DNA of 64,000 nt from Heliocidaris erythrogramma (Eukaryota; Echinodermata; Echinoidea; Camarodonta; Echinometridae), in contig CM046863.1 in NCBI GenBank assembly GCA_025617745.1, forward strand, positions 6,446,015 to 6,510,014, given 5' to 3'. The notes under the pieces are model-generated. The model saw nothing but the letters and a program-made list of their open reading frames with translations. It did no database searches and had not been told where the DNA came from. Every line of letters starts with the position of its first letter. Position 1 is the stretch's first letter. A program made the position numbers and the translations under genes. Of the stretch, positions 12,651-26,184 are shown in pieces.

Positions 12651-12915
12651 TGAGTACCGTCCGAATAGGGAAAGGTTAGAAAATAAGTGCGATTGTTATT
12701 AGGCTAAGCAGTCATGACTGATTTCCACTTCGAGGATGGAGTAGCAGTCGATGGAAAAATATTGAAATGGGATGGAGTGAACCTTTAAAAAAACCTACAA
12801 AAGTGCACTGTCATTGTGGAGCGTGTAACAGTAATATCCACCGTGTCTCCTTGTTCAGTGAGGGGGGGGGGGGGGGATGTTAACTTTGTGATTTCGATTA
12901 TACTTGTCCTCCTCC

Positions 12916-13114
12916 TACATGCACTACTACTACTACTACTACTACAACAACAACTACTACTACTACTACTACTTCTACTACAACGAATACTACTTCTATT
13001 ACTACTACTACTACTAACTACTACTACTACTACTACTACTACTACTGCCAGTACTACTACTACTGCTACTGCTAGTACTACTACTCCTCCTCCTACTATT
13101 ACTACTACTACTAT

Positions 13115-13146
<32 letters not shown>

Positions 13147-13360
13147 TTACTATACCACTACTACTACTTCTACTACTACTACTACTACTACTACTACTAT
13201 TACTACTACTACTAATTCTATTACTACTTCTACTACTCCTACTACTACTACTACTACTTCTACTACTCCTACTACTAGTACTACTACAGCTACTACTACT
13301 ATTACTTCAACTACTACTGCAGCACATAAAACTACGACGACTACTACTACACTGTCATTC
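12916..13360. repeat. (CTA)n trinucleotide array, ~430 bp
   Basis: Interrupted ACT/CTA triplets. All open frames across it are low-complexity (poly-Leu, poly-Thr or poly-Tyr) and change between the two assembly copies, so this is a microsatellite rather than a gene. Right copy at 28062-28510. Confidence 0.95.
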
Positions 13361-14979
13361 CAGATTCATGTACTACTTCAATTTTACATCTACTGCTGAT
13401 GATTGTCTCTCCCATAACTTTCGCATGACTGAATATAACCAATCATGGTAATTGGTAATAATGCTATTATCCAAGAAATGATACTATTTCAACAACTACA
13501 GTATTCTTCTATTCCTCTGCCATTACTCTAACGCTATAAACGACATGTCTGTTCGACCAACAGCCGAAATTACTACAGAAAGCACTGTTTGTTCCAGTTG
13601 GACGCCGCGTGTGTTTGGCAATAACTCCTGACATTTAACGGAAGATTTACTCATTTGTGTGAGCTAAAGATGGTTATTGCCTTTGGGAGAGGAAAGCGGA
13701 GCCAAGCTTCTGAGAAAATATAAAACGACCACGGGACAATTTAATGTGATTTAGACATCTGATTGCCGTCCTCATAAACTCTCTGACACTGTGAACATTG
13801 TACTGGTTGAATTGTCGAAAACTGAAAGGAAATGCACTACTTTGGATTAGAATGATCCCGCCTCTCCCCAAAAGGGTAAAATGATGGACTCGACATGGCC
13901 CAGTATCAATTGAGATCTGATTCTCCCACTCTCCTCCACTTTCTGTCGACCGATGTGTAAAATAATTTTACAGTAATTATTCGTACTCTTGTAATACAAC
14001 AAACTCATCTTCATGTAAGTTAATTTCTTGGAAAACTTCCGAAGTAATCGAACGTAAGCATTTCTATTCTAAATAAATCTAAACGTTAAAAATAATAAGG
14101 ATATTACTACAAATTGTCAAAGGTGAAAGAAATCCTTAATTCCGTTTTTTTTATTTTTTTTATTTTACCGATCCTTCTTGGTTTTGCAATCTGAGGGCAT
14201 TGCCAGTTTGGTTGTAATAGGCTTTGGTAATAAAACTCGTCTAAATTTAGATATATTTCCATAGTCTGCATTGTTTATAAAGTTAGATTATTTTAAGCAA
14301 AGAAGAAGAAGAAGAAAAAAAAACGCAACCTAGATTGGAACTGTGTTATTGTCATGAGGTAAATTAGTTTATATATGAACGTGTAGAATACATGTGGCTT
14401 GTAGCGAGTCGTTACGTGTAGAGCCGAATAACAAGCCGTAAATCCATATGATCATCACACCTTTCTCAGAAGAAACAGTGCCATCAATTTCTTCTCAGAA
14501 CACCCACTGATAAATCGAGGGTCGCATGCATGATTGCAAACAGTTGAGCTCAGTCCAATGCTCACCATGGATATTAATCATCTGCCCTATCCATAACTTG
14601 CTCGAAAATACGGAGAAGTTGAGGCATTTAGCATGTTACTAACATTATTTAGCATGTGACTCATATTAATTATTTGTTTAACGCTGGATTACAATGTTTG
14701 TCAGAGAAAGAGAGAGAGAGAGAGAGACAAAAGGTAACATTTGATTTGATTTTCAGACATGTCATCATCTGAATTATGTTTTGTATTCAATCATGCGATG
14801 AATGATAAACAGAAAAAAGCAAATCAAAACAAACGAAAAAAATCACAAACAACAACAAGAAACCTCTTTTTGAAAACGTGCGTAAGGTATAAGGCCATCG
14901 GGAAAGTAATATTCCTTTCGACTGAATCAGAACATATATTCGATATGTCGACTCCCGAGTCTCGTTGCATCTATAGATC

Positions 14980-15047
14980 ACACACACACACACACACGCA
15001 CACCCACACACACACACACACACTCCTCACACACCCTCACACACATT
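14980..15047. repeat. (CA)n microsatellite
   Basis: CA dinucleotides with a few interruptions. Right copy at 30133-30198. Confidence 0.95.
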
Positions 15048-15059
15048 GATTTGTGGGGA

Positions 15060-15450
15060 ACTTTATTGTTTTCTATAATTTAAATATTTTGTAAACGCTC
15101 CGAGCCTTATGGGAAGGGCGTACTAAATGCTTATTGTATTGTATATTGTATTGTATTTTCTCCTATTGAATTTTGTACCCCACAAGCATGACGGAATAAA
15201 GGCCATCATTGTGCTCTATTGTTTCTCCTATTGTATTTTGTACCCCACAAGCATGACGGAATAAAGGCCATCATTGTGCTCTATTGTTCTCTGTAACCCA
15301 CAACTGAATCTATGTAAGCCCACGTACACACACACACACACGCCTACTCACGCAGGGATACTTGTGTGTTCTTTCCCTTTGTTCTCTCTATTGTTCAAAA
15401 AAAGCCACACAAGCCTGACGGAATAAAGGAATCTATTGTGTTTGACTGTC
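15060..15450. repeat. Short tandem repeat of 65 bp plus a diverged third unit
   Basis: A unit starting TTTCTCCTATTG and containing CATGACGGAATAAAGGCCAT occurs at 15157 and again at 15222 (period 65). A diverged unit with CCTGACGGAATAAAGGAATC follows at about 15415. The segment just before (CTCCGAGCCTTATGGGAAGG) resembles a non-LTR element tail. Right copy at 30215-30600. Confidence 0.7.
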
Positions 15451-16182
15451 CAATTAGTCACACAAGTATACCTCTGTTGGTACACCCACACACACACATG
15501 GCTGTGAGAATGTGAACGGAATTTTCAAGATGTGATCTGATTTTGCCATAGTCATCAACTATAATTTATGTATATAAAAAAATATTATTTAAAATGTATA
15601 ATTATATATTGTGAAAGAAAGAAAGAAAGGTGACATTAACCAACATGTCCAAATTGGGTCCTATCATTATGAATGGAACAAGGAAAGGCGACAGTATAGG
15701 CTACGGTACATCTAATGATAAAAGAAGTCCTGCAAATCATGAAATTGCACTTGTCTTTTCCCCAATAAGTGACTGCCTTGTGTGAAACTGCCGTCGCCTC
15801 TTTGGAATGAGGTCTGCACATGGGACAACATATCGAGTGTCTGCGAGGATCTGGAAGCACATTCGTTATTCTGCCCGTCAATTTAGGGAACAAAAGTGCA
15901 TTCGATATTAGGACGACCTCGTTCTCTCTGTACAGTGTGGGAAAACGTCAAAGATGTATGCCCTGGACACCGCACCCTAGCGTGAAAATGGACGAATGTT
16001 GATGACATTTATCAGCACAATTGGAGCACAAAGAGTTGAAAATTATTAACGAAAATAGTAAATGTAGAATGTTTACACCCAAAGAGTAACAAACCGAGGA
16101 TCAAGACAAAGTGTTGATTATGTTGCACTATGTGTTTTCTCAGTATAAGGCCAAGATACAATTCACATTTTCTCTAGTTCCC

Positions 16183-16682
16183 NNNNNNNNNNNNNNNNNN
16201 NNNNNNNNNNNNNNNNNNNNNNNNNNNNNNNNNNNNNNNNNNNNNNNNNNNNNNNNNNNNNNNNNNNNNNNNNNNNNNNNNNNNNNNNNNNNNNNNNNNN
16301 NNNNNNNNNNNNNNNNNNNNNNNNNNNNNNNNNNNNNNNNNNNNNNNNNNNNNNNNNNNNNNNNNNNNNNNNNNNNNNNNNNNNNNNNNNNNNNNNNNNN
16401 NNNNNNNNNNNNNNNNNNNNNNNNNNNNNNNNNNNNNNNNNNNNNNNNNNNNNNNNNNNNNNNNNNNNNNNNNNNNNNNNNNNNNNNNNNNNNNNNNNNN
16501 NNNNNNNNNNNNNNNNNNNNNNNNNNNNNNNNNNNNNNNNNNNNNNNNNNNNNNNNNNNNNNNNNNNNNNNNNNNNNNNNNNNNNNNNNNNNNNNNNNNN
16601 NNNNNNNNNNNNNNNNNNNNNNNNNNNNNNNNNNNNNNNNNNNNNNNNNNNNNNNNNNNNNNNNNNNNNNNNNNNNNNNNNN
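16183..16682. other. Assembly gap of 500 N
   Basis: Exactly 500 N, a conventional placeholder length. The sequence flanking both sides is shared with the other side, so the true gap is probably negative: an overlap rather than missing DNA. Confidence 0.98.
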
Positions 16683-18062
16683 AAAGTAGAACTTTAATGA
16701 TTTTAAATATTGGCTTAATACTTATTACTGCATAGATGGCATAAATTAAACAAGGTTATCCAAATTCAACGCTTGGAAACATTTGAAGTAATGATTATTA
16801 TCAATTATAAAACGGTAAAATACAGCCCCCGATATAGCAGCTGAAGAGCTCCTCGAACGCTGCTGAGATATGTGACGACACACCATGGACCAGTCCTGTC
16901 TAAGCAGACGATGTCCCATAACATCTTACACATTTTTCAGAGCCTATTTTGTCATCTCCTCTTCACTTATTTCTCTTCCTTCACTAGCGTCAGTCTTAAT
17001 GTTAGTCTGTTGCCTCACTCTTAACTTCGTGTATGGTATTATTTTGATGAAAAATGCAGCGTTAAAAAATAAAGGAATCAGTCGCTTGTAAACAAAATAA
17101 GACGCCATTGTATTTTCAGCTGCTTGCACCGGGGCATGTTCGGCGTTTCAAGAGGGAACGAATACCATCCTGCTATTATTCGGAGGGCTTTTCAATTTGA
17201 AAGTGGGGTTTATTTCATTGATCATTGACCCTTCTCCTGTGTATTCACAATCAAACGGTTTTAGCTATCAGAATCAGTTTCACTTTCCCTTTATAATGGT
17301 GTGAAATAAGATCATGTTTAAATACACCAAACTCTTTATAATTTGATAAATAATTGCATTGCAATTACGTTCATTCATTATAGGACGTCGTCTGCTTAAG
17401 CAGGATCGTTCCCGAGTGTGACGACATCAAAACACCGCTATATTTCTGGCGAATCCTCGGATATTCCAGATGCTGAGAAAAGCTTTTATTTGTGTGTTGT
17501 TTTTATAATCATCAGATACGCAGTTGACATAAAACTTATACGATTGCCATCTGTAAGCTTCCCAGTTTCTAGTGATACATTAATTGTATATTTGTGATTT
17601 TCTTTGAATGTCTACTTAAAAAAAAGGAATTTTTTGAAAGCCTTATGTCTTACTAATGTAGGCCTATGTTCCTTATTTCAAATGAATATTGAACAGGGGA
17701 AGATTACAATGTTTGTGTATACGTATTCCAAGAATTCATTTCACTCTCCTCATGGTCTGCCATTAATTTTTCAGAGTAATGTTTGCGTGGGTGCTTAGGA
17801 TTGAGTTATTGAATTAGCCGTTTGAAGGATCAATGCGCTAGTTGTGTGCTCATATCGGCTCCCTGTAACACAAAAACTGAGGTACATTTATGGTTAAAAA
17901 TCTCGTGTATCCCAATTCATGGAACAGTGGTCTGTATTTTACATTGAATTGTATCTTTCTGTGGCATACGATTGCAAGTTTCTATGAATTCTAAAAACAC
18001 AAATAAATGAAGAAGATACAACTAATTTTGGGGAGATTAAATGATTGTATATCTCTGAACAG

Positions 18063-18176
18063 GTTAGAGGGACCAGGTATGATAAAGCGACTGTCTTGGA
18101 GACTAGCCGTCAAAAGGCGTCAAGAACATGGCGCCCTGCGGCTTCCCAAGGCGATGTACGCCATCCTCACACACTG
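18063..18176 (+). CDS. Possible coding exon of unknown identity (right copy of 2907-3020)
   Basis: Same 114-bp block as 2907-3020, with the same acceptor and donor. It carries no independent evidence if the two copies are one locus. Confidence 0.22.
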
Positions 18177-18509
18177 GTAAGACGATGAAACAAGAACAGG
18201 CGATTCCTACGCTCTTGTGATTGGAGTCCAATTGCTGTTGTAGTCACGCCAGGAGAGATCTCCCTATCCTCACTGCTCACCTCACAGGTGCACAATCCCC
18301 CCAGGAGGGTTCAGGGCTGATGATGATAACAGGACGGGGTTGTACGATGCGAATTCTCGAGGGAGGGGAGGGCCATTTAACAGTATACAATCATACAATA
18401 CATCTGCAATACATGTCCACCTATCAGTTATGAAATGAGCATTATATTTTGCTAAAATATGTGATGATACACTGTATATTCAAATATCCAGGAAACTATA
18501 AAAGGTATA

Positions 18510-18654
18510 CAGGGATGCCACTTTTCAGACAAAAGTAGGAATTCCTACTTTTTCAACATATTTTTAGCCATAGAAAACCACTTTTTATGTACACAAGGGC
18601 CCATTCTAGATGATTTTTCCTACTTTTTTTTATCAGTTCTAAGTGGCATCCCTG
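18510..18654. mobile_element. MITE, CAGGGATGCCACTT ends (right copy)
   Basis: Identical counterpart of the element at 3354-3498 in the duplicated block. Confidence 0.7.
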
Positions 18655-21259
18655 GTATATAATTTTGCAGCTCCCAAAGTTAGAATTGTTATTTAGAAAC
18701 TACTGATCTTGAACGAATCTCATTTAGATATTAACATACCGGTACATGAATTACGCATTACCATTAGTGCGATTCTATCGGACATTTTGTCTGATTTCAT
18801 TATCCCTAGTGATGTAAATGTAATTTGAAATGTCGCGTTCACACGCCGTATGCTGTAAATCTCTCATTTCTATAAAACAGTATGAAGTATTATAACAAAA
18901 ATCTCCTTTCGGAGATAATATAACTCTACGAGGCTGAACCATTATGGACAATAGGATACTAATTGATAATATTCCGGTAGTGATATTCTTGATCGGAATG
19001 ATAAGCCCTCATTTCCACCGCATCGTAAAATATGACCCTATACCCTGCATCATAATTAGCATTTTTCCTCCCCTTGTCATCTTTTATCCATCTCAGAGAT
19101 CGTGAAATGATAATAGAGCCCTAGGGAAGGATAATCTATGCTCTGATATCAACTGCTGCCTGAACAGAGTCACTGTGCTTTTGTTGACCCATGCATTCAC
19201 CTGGCCTAGATACATTGTTTGTGTTCCATTTCAAATGATGATAAATGATTTTCGTTTATTGAAACTGGACGTTTCAAATTAGATTAGTTTTATCTCGATA
19301 TCGAGGCATTTGTGAGCATGTCTCAGGGCTCAGGCCATTGCCTATAATGGCGGTAGAGTACATTGTTTTGATATATTTGTGATGTTATTTCGCGAAAGAA
19401 TAATATATGTTCATGCACCATCGGGTATTGCTTGGTAAAGTTTGTCTTATCTACCTGATTGGGTTAATGGTAGGATAAAGAAAAGTGACAACCTCAATCA
19501 TTACAAGTTTCTCAATAAGACTCTTCGTGTCAAGACTTTGATAATTTAGGGCGTAAGAAGAAAGAATATAATCTTATACTATAATCATTGATAATTACAG
19601 GTGTAATACTCCAAAATATCAATTTTGCAGAGCGATGTTGAATTGTTCATTATACATGTACATGAAGATATAAAAACAAGGGTTGATGAAATATTTTTTC
19701 TTGGCATAATTCACCATGAACATGGTTAATGCTGTCTCCTGTTATGACCCTGTAACAAAATTTAAGGGCGTTTACACTGCCACATCAATCATGTTTATGT
19801 ATATCAAGGATTGTCTAGGCTCCGATCCATATTTCGCTCTTGATTTAAGCTTAGTCTTCATTCCTGCAGCAAGCGAATTAATTATATAGTGAATTTTATT
19901 TACCTTCCGTCGTGTACATAACTGTCATCTAAATCAGAGTATAATTTTTGTTGAATGAATATTATAAACAAATATGAAATATAAAACAATATACTAAATT
20001 GAAACGCAATTTCTTTCATTTTCATGAGAAAAATCCGAAAAGAAACATGATTATCCAGTACATCTCATGATTTAGAGGCTGTTAATGGACCTTGAAATAC
20101 GCGAACGTGCAGAATGATTAAACTGAAAAGCGACGTGTAGCATTAGCTAATTGAAAGCAGTGAGAGAACTTCAACCTGTGAAAGATTGATGGTTGATGCT
20201 CTACACTCAAGGGCTGGATGAAAAAGAAAAAAAGGTAATCAAAGCAGTTATTGTGTCCGAGTGTATGGAGAAAGTTCAAGAGAGATTTATTAAACGAATC
20301 TACATGTACTATGGGAAACTATAGACATGATAGAATGTATAATCATTATTAAAGATAATAACTGTGTTAATCCCCCAAATAAATGAATAAAAATAAAACA
20401 AATAAAAAAATGAATATCATTTATTGGCATGCCCAGCGTGACAGAAAGGGTCGAATGAAACATAATTAGAAAAGAATCTTAATTTTTATCCATCGGAAAA
20501 TGTTCATGTAGTCCTTTGCATACACATCTTTGTTATATTTATTTGTTTGTTATTTGTTGTATATTTAAAACGTGACAGACGGGACATCACATTATGTTGG
20601 GTAATTATCTACATAATATCGTATTCTACCAACTTAGCAGTAGAAATGAACTTCCCCTTATTATTATTATATTTATTGTTGTTTTATTCCTTGAGAAATG
20701 TGGTTTAATATGTAAACTATATACCAATGTACAAGTATTCGATATACCATTTATATTTTTGTAAATATGTTGTACTCTCATAACCCGAGAGGGGGTCGAT
20801 AGAGTGAATAAAATCTCATCTTATCTTATCTTAACTACCTATTCATTTTATTAGCAAAAAGTACCTTAAAAACGTAACATCCAGGACAAATATTTATCTC
20901 ACCTTTGACTTTCTTTAAATCTTAACTTTGATATTTCAAGACTTTTTGTATGTAGACATATACTTTCCCATATTCCTGCCAATATTTGATTAAATGTGTT
21001 ACAATTACCTTGAAGCTACAGCTCCATGCACTAACAACAGAAATTTCTGAAAATGAGTCAATATGGACTTGGCCTTATTTTACCACAAAAAATGTGTAAT
21101 TTCATTTATTGGTTTCAAAATGACCATTATGGTTAAAAAAGAAAGAAAGAAAGAAATATATTGTCGCATACAATTCGAATCATGCGTATTCAGCTGACAT
21201 AGAAGGAACATGTTCCAAGTAAACTATATATTTTCACCAAAAGTTGACATTTTCATGGA

Positions 21260-21266
21260 ATTATCC

Positions 21267-21326
<60 letters not shown>

Positions 21327-21497
21327 TTGACTAACGGGTACATTAAGTCGACACCTAACAATGGAGTTTATTCCGTCATAATAGCGACCCCTACATTAGG
21401 TCGACAGTTGAACAAAGAAAAAGAACAAAAACTGTCCTCCTAATGTACCCATTAGTCGTTTATATATATATATATATATACACACACATATATATAT
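21260..21497. mobile_element. TA-nested inverted-repeat element (right copy of 6100-6338)
   Basis: Core 21329-21458, identical to 6171-6300 apart from flanking TA length. Confidence 0.65.
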
Positions 21498-22002
21498 CAA
21501 ATGGAAAATAAGAGAGAGAGAGAGAGGGGGGGGGGGGCACCTTTAGAGTATTTATGGTTAATATCCAGGAATCGCAGGTTTCGAAGGGGAAAACGGAATC
21601 TAGGAATTCTTATTATGTGTGGGTGTATATGGACAAATTTCAAGAGAGACTTATGAAACGAATAATGGTGAGTTTACATCAAAGACAACGACGTTGAGAG
21701 AGAAAAAAAATTGTAATTAAAATCTGTGAGTAATAATTGATGTTCAATTCTTTACAATCAATAGTTGGTTTTTCTTGTTATTATTTTAATGACAATGTAT
21801 CATTTTGACTATCACCACAAACACATATCAATGGTTATGGGCTTGTAGTCATAGATTTAAAGGGAAATTTTTATTAGGTTTTTTATCTTAGACGTTTGGC
21901 TTCAAAATGTAACAAGATGTAGAGTATCATGCCAGTTTACCGAATCCTTGAAGCCAATAATTCATTATATATCCTTATAATGCATGTAAGTATATCCATA
22001 AA

Positions 22003-22042
<40 letters not shown>

Positions 22043-22759
22043 GGGAAACGGGGATGGGGAATTGAGTAGAGAATTAAAAAAATGGAGAACTAGAGTATGA
22101 ACAGAAGTACGCTGAGGAAAAAGGGAGAAAATAAAATTCGCTATTGTGTTGTACCTCTTTATAAGGGAAGAAGTAATAATTGTAATAAAAGAAAATATTT
22201 ATTAACAGTAAACTAATTATTATTGAAAATGGATATAAAATATCATGATAATCGATCAAAATATCATAACAAGAAATACGATTTTGAAGATGAATAACAG
22301 TGCATCTTGTAGTTACATACTTGTATGCCTTGTGGTAAAACGGTAGGCGTGCATAAATTTGTCAGTCGTATGCTAGTACTAGTAGATAAAATACATGCCA
22401 ATAACCTTCGCTTATACTTAGTAATATCGCATAGGATGATACTCATAAAGGGACTTCACACACTCGCTCTCACCCTCACCGTGAAAGCCTGCATGGCTGT
22501 AGCAAGATTGTATTCAGTTCATGCATTATTGAAGGACACTCAGCCCAAGCATGTATCCCTGGGCGAGAATTCTGTAGGAAACTGAAGTGGATATCGTTAT
22601 AGTGACTAGAATATGACGAAACCATGCAACACGCCATAATCACATTGTGCTGTGTATGGCGAGGAGTTAAATATAGGGGAAGAGGCTCCAAGTGCATGAC
22701 CATTTTTAGGTGTATTTTGGGCTTTAACCTCCTTCCCTTATTTGATGTAAATATATGTT

Positions 22760-22991
22760 ACACACACACACACACATACCTACGTAGAGAGAGAGAGATA
22801 TATATATATATATATATATTATATATACATATATTTGACTAACGGGTAGGCCTACATTAAGTCGACACCTAACAATGCAGTTTATTCCGTCATAATAGCG
22901 ACCCCTACATTAGGTCGACAGTTGGTACATTAGGTCGACAGTTGAACAAAGAAAAAGAACAAAAACTGTCCTCCTAATGTACCCATTAGTC

Positions 22992-23033
<42 letters not shown>
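22760..23033. mobile_element. TA-nested inverted-repeat element (right copy of 7607-7882)
   Basis: Core 22837-22992, the counterpart of 7683-7838. The neighbouring TA and GA tract lengths differ between the copies. Confidence 0.65.
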
Positions 23034-23034
<1 letters not shown>

Positions 23035-23136
23035 CGGGTTGTTATGGGGACACGGAATAAATCCCATTTTTATAGGTCCCATAACCACAGTTTGTCTGTT
23101 TATAATATATGCCGCAGTGGAAATACCCACATGAGA

Positions 23137-23695
23137 GTCTACCCGGGTAGGCCCCCCCCCCCCCCCCCCCCCCCCCGGGTAGACCAACCCCGGGTCGATT
23201 AGGAAACTTAAACATTTTACGTATGTTTTTGGCCATTTAGTAAACACAGGGTAGATAACACTTCCAACTATTTGTATCACAGGTGTCCAAGATTTTTTTA
23301 TTTATTGTCAACCCAGAGTAGTATTTGTGGCCATTTAGCCCACCCAGGGTAGATAAGAATTCCTACTGCCTATATCACAGACATTCACAAATACGAGTCT
23401 GGGTTGACAACAAATCAAAACATCAGAGACACGTGTGATATAAAAGTTGGAATTTTTATCTACCCTGGGTTGACTAAAAAGCCACAAAAACTACTGTGGG
23501 TTGACAAACTAAAATGTCTAGTATGCCTGTGATATAGACGGTAGGAATTGTTATCTACCCTGGGTTGACTTAATGAACACAAAGACATCTCTGTTTGACA
23601 ATAAAATAAAATGTAGGATGATTGCGGTACAGGAAGTTGGGATTCTTATCTACCCTGGGTAGATAAATTAACACATCTGCGACACCTATGATATA
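23137..23695. repeat. Foldback cluster (right copy of 7985-8545)
   Basis: Same arrangement, with small substitutions and a different poly-C length. Confidence 0.6.
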
Positions 23696-24193
23696 AATCG
23701 CTGTTTTCACGAAGTAGTTGTAGTAGTAGTAGTTAGTAGTAATATTAGTAGCGTTATATTGTTCTTATCATTATCATCTTCATCATTATGATACATTTGC
23801 ATATCTTTTAAAGAATAAATCAATGTGTGAAAATATATGACTATATTATACTAGTATACAGATCTATTTCTATCAATACTACTAGTAATAATAGTAATGA
23901 TAAAAATATAACAATAATAATAATCATAATGATTATAATAATTAATTTTATATATAATTATAATGTCAATTACTTAACAATTGTAAGAAATTTAAATGTA
24001 TATTCAGTTGTAAATGTCAGCCATCATTTTGTGTTTTTTATACAGTCCTGATGAAGATCTTTTATCGAAAGCTTGACCAATAAAGGAGGACATTAAAAGC
24101 TACGACCGCCTCATAGTAACATTTATTTCAATACCTTCCACTAAAAAAACTTTGAGTGACCACCAACGTTGTGTTCAATGAATATTTCTTACA

Positions 24194-24233
<40 letters not shown>

Positions 24234-26001
24234 GGGGGCTGGGGTGAGTGAGAAAAGCACAAATAAATTGATGACACCCTGAGATTAAAAATGATGATGG
24301 GTTGTACTATAGTAGCTTATTACTAAGCACCGGGTGCATGCACAGGCGTCAACATTCTACAGGCATAAATTAACTTTTCTAGCTTAGTCTAGGAAGAGTA
24401 CCATGACCTAGAAACAACTAGAATTCCCGCTGCTGGTCTGATGTCGAGTAAGAAGGGAAGGTATCTGATACCAGACATCACCATGATCATGATGATGACT
24501 TACCACCCGGAAAGAGAGAGAGAGAGAGAGAAGGGGGGGGGGGGGGGGGAGAAAGGAAGGGGAGGGGAAGGGGAGGATGTCGTGTAGGAAGGAAAGATTA
24601 TCTGATTATCTGATACCAGACATCACCATGATCATATCATAATGATGACTTACCACCCGATGAGAGAGAAAGAGAGAGACACACACACAGAAATAGAGAA
24701 AGATGGGGAGAGAAAGAGAGAGAGGGAGAGAAATAAAAAGGGGCAGAGAGGAGGAAGTAGAGGGAAGGGCTTTGGAAGAGGAGTGATTTTATAGTATATA
24801 AAGAGGATACATCGAGTGTTTGTTAATTACAAAGTCTGGCAAATCATTCTTTGAAATGTCTTTACATTGCTTAATTTTCTGTTGTCTGCCTGAGACTATG
24901 ACTCCCATTTACAACATCATGAACCCGCCTCTACTTTCTGTACCCATAACGCCAATAAATTTCTGCTACATGGCTAAGGAGCCTGCTATTGTGGCTGACT
25001 ACACTCCTAAAGATGCGGAGTGACTTTCCTCTATCGGGGGTGCGATGCTTGCGTATCCGGGCCGTTGGATGAGAGTGGCGAACTGCAGGCGAGAAAATTG
25101 ATTATACATCCTCTGCTGTAAAGCACTTGTGGGCCTGTTGATACAAAAGTGACATTAATCCGACGCTGAAAGATCCTCCCCTTTTTTCGCTTGGCATAGA
25201 GACAGCGAAGTGAATGACAAAGATTGATAACATGTATAGAGAAAATGTTACAGATAGTGGGAGCGAGAGAGAGAGTGAGTGTCAGAGAGAGAGAGAGAGA
25301 GAGAGAAAGAGGGAGCTTGTGAGAAAGGCGTGGGGGGGGGGGGGTAAAGAGGAAAGAGAATAATATTAGAAAATGTAAACTTAATCGTTGAAAAGTGCAG
25401 GATTTCTGAAAGGTAAATAAATGATATCAAGGGTGAAGTTCAGGATACAATTAGCTAATTCCATGTAAATTTGATGAAAATCTCCATAAATTTTCTTAGA
25501 GTCCGTATTAGACTCTGTTTTGAGTCAAAATATATGATTTAGGGAAAGTAATTTATATTTGACTTTTCGAAAAAAGAATTAAATTATTTTCAATATACCG
25601 GACACGAAAAATAAAGATTTGTCATATAATTATAGAAATTAGCATGTCTACATCTAATTTAGATCTGTATATGGTATTTACATACCAAAGTCACAAATAG
25701 GCTAACGGTATATCGTTCAAAAAATTTGTATATACTTTGCAATCATGGCAGTCACAGGGATGATATGCATATACTTTCATGAATATGTATTTCAAGCTTT
25801 ATTTTCATACTTCAGTGTTCTGTAAAGCCATTCGAATTATTCCTTTAACATGATATCTTATAAAGAAAAATTCTTCTTATTTGTTTATTTTCCTCCCGAC
25901 AGAAAAAAACAAATATTTCCAATGTACACTTTGCTATTATTCATGTATAAAAAATGCTTTAATTTGTTCTTCTTCTTTTAAAATTCTTTTCTTCTCTACA
26001 G

Positions 26002-26184
26002 ACAACCGAGAATCAAAGTTGGGATCCAACACAGCACTGCTGAGGACGCTCAAGTATACCGTGGTAGCAGCGATGGTGATTCACCTAACAGCATGTGGAT
26101 GGTACTACTTAGCTTGTACGGGATGGCATGGCAATGTCACACCAGTATGTCACAATGGCAGTTGGGCTACATCCTTCAATTTTG
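26002..26184 (+). CDS. CNGK: Exon: S5 helix and turret of channel repeat A (right copy)
   Basis: Same exon as 10851-11033, with the same splice sites and phase. It lies on the contig that continues into the pore exon at 33242, so this is the copy to use in a gene model. Being 183 bp (61 codons), using both copies would keep the frame but put two S5 helices in a row, which would break the six-helix fold. That is another reason to think the duplication is an assembly artefact. Confidence 0.88.

Larger units (their letters stand above)
1528..16182. repeat. Left copy of a ~14.65 kb near-identical direct duplication abutting the gap
   Basis: This stretch matches 16683-31334 almost base for base, at an offset of 15151-15156. 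Differences are single substitutions (for example near 6668, 8059, 8845 and 9979) and length changes in poly-G, GA, TA and CTA tracts. It ends exactly at the N run, while its partner begins exactly after the N run. That is the signature of two overlapping contigs, probably two haplotypes, scaffolded without being merged. The pattern is seen directly; the artefact reading is inference. Confidence 0.95.

Noticed and set aside
12816..13451. Long open frame of poly-Leu/Thr/Gln
   Set aside because: It is a reading of the (CTA)n array; its frame and composition change between the two assembly copies.
16111..16689. 192-codon open frame
   Set aside because: Almost entirely the N gap.
10851..26184. 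Mutually exclusive duplicate S5 exons as a biological feature
   Set aside because: The whole 14.65 kb is duplicated up to the exact gap edges, with introns as similar as exons, which points to assembly rather than exon duplication.
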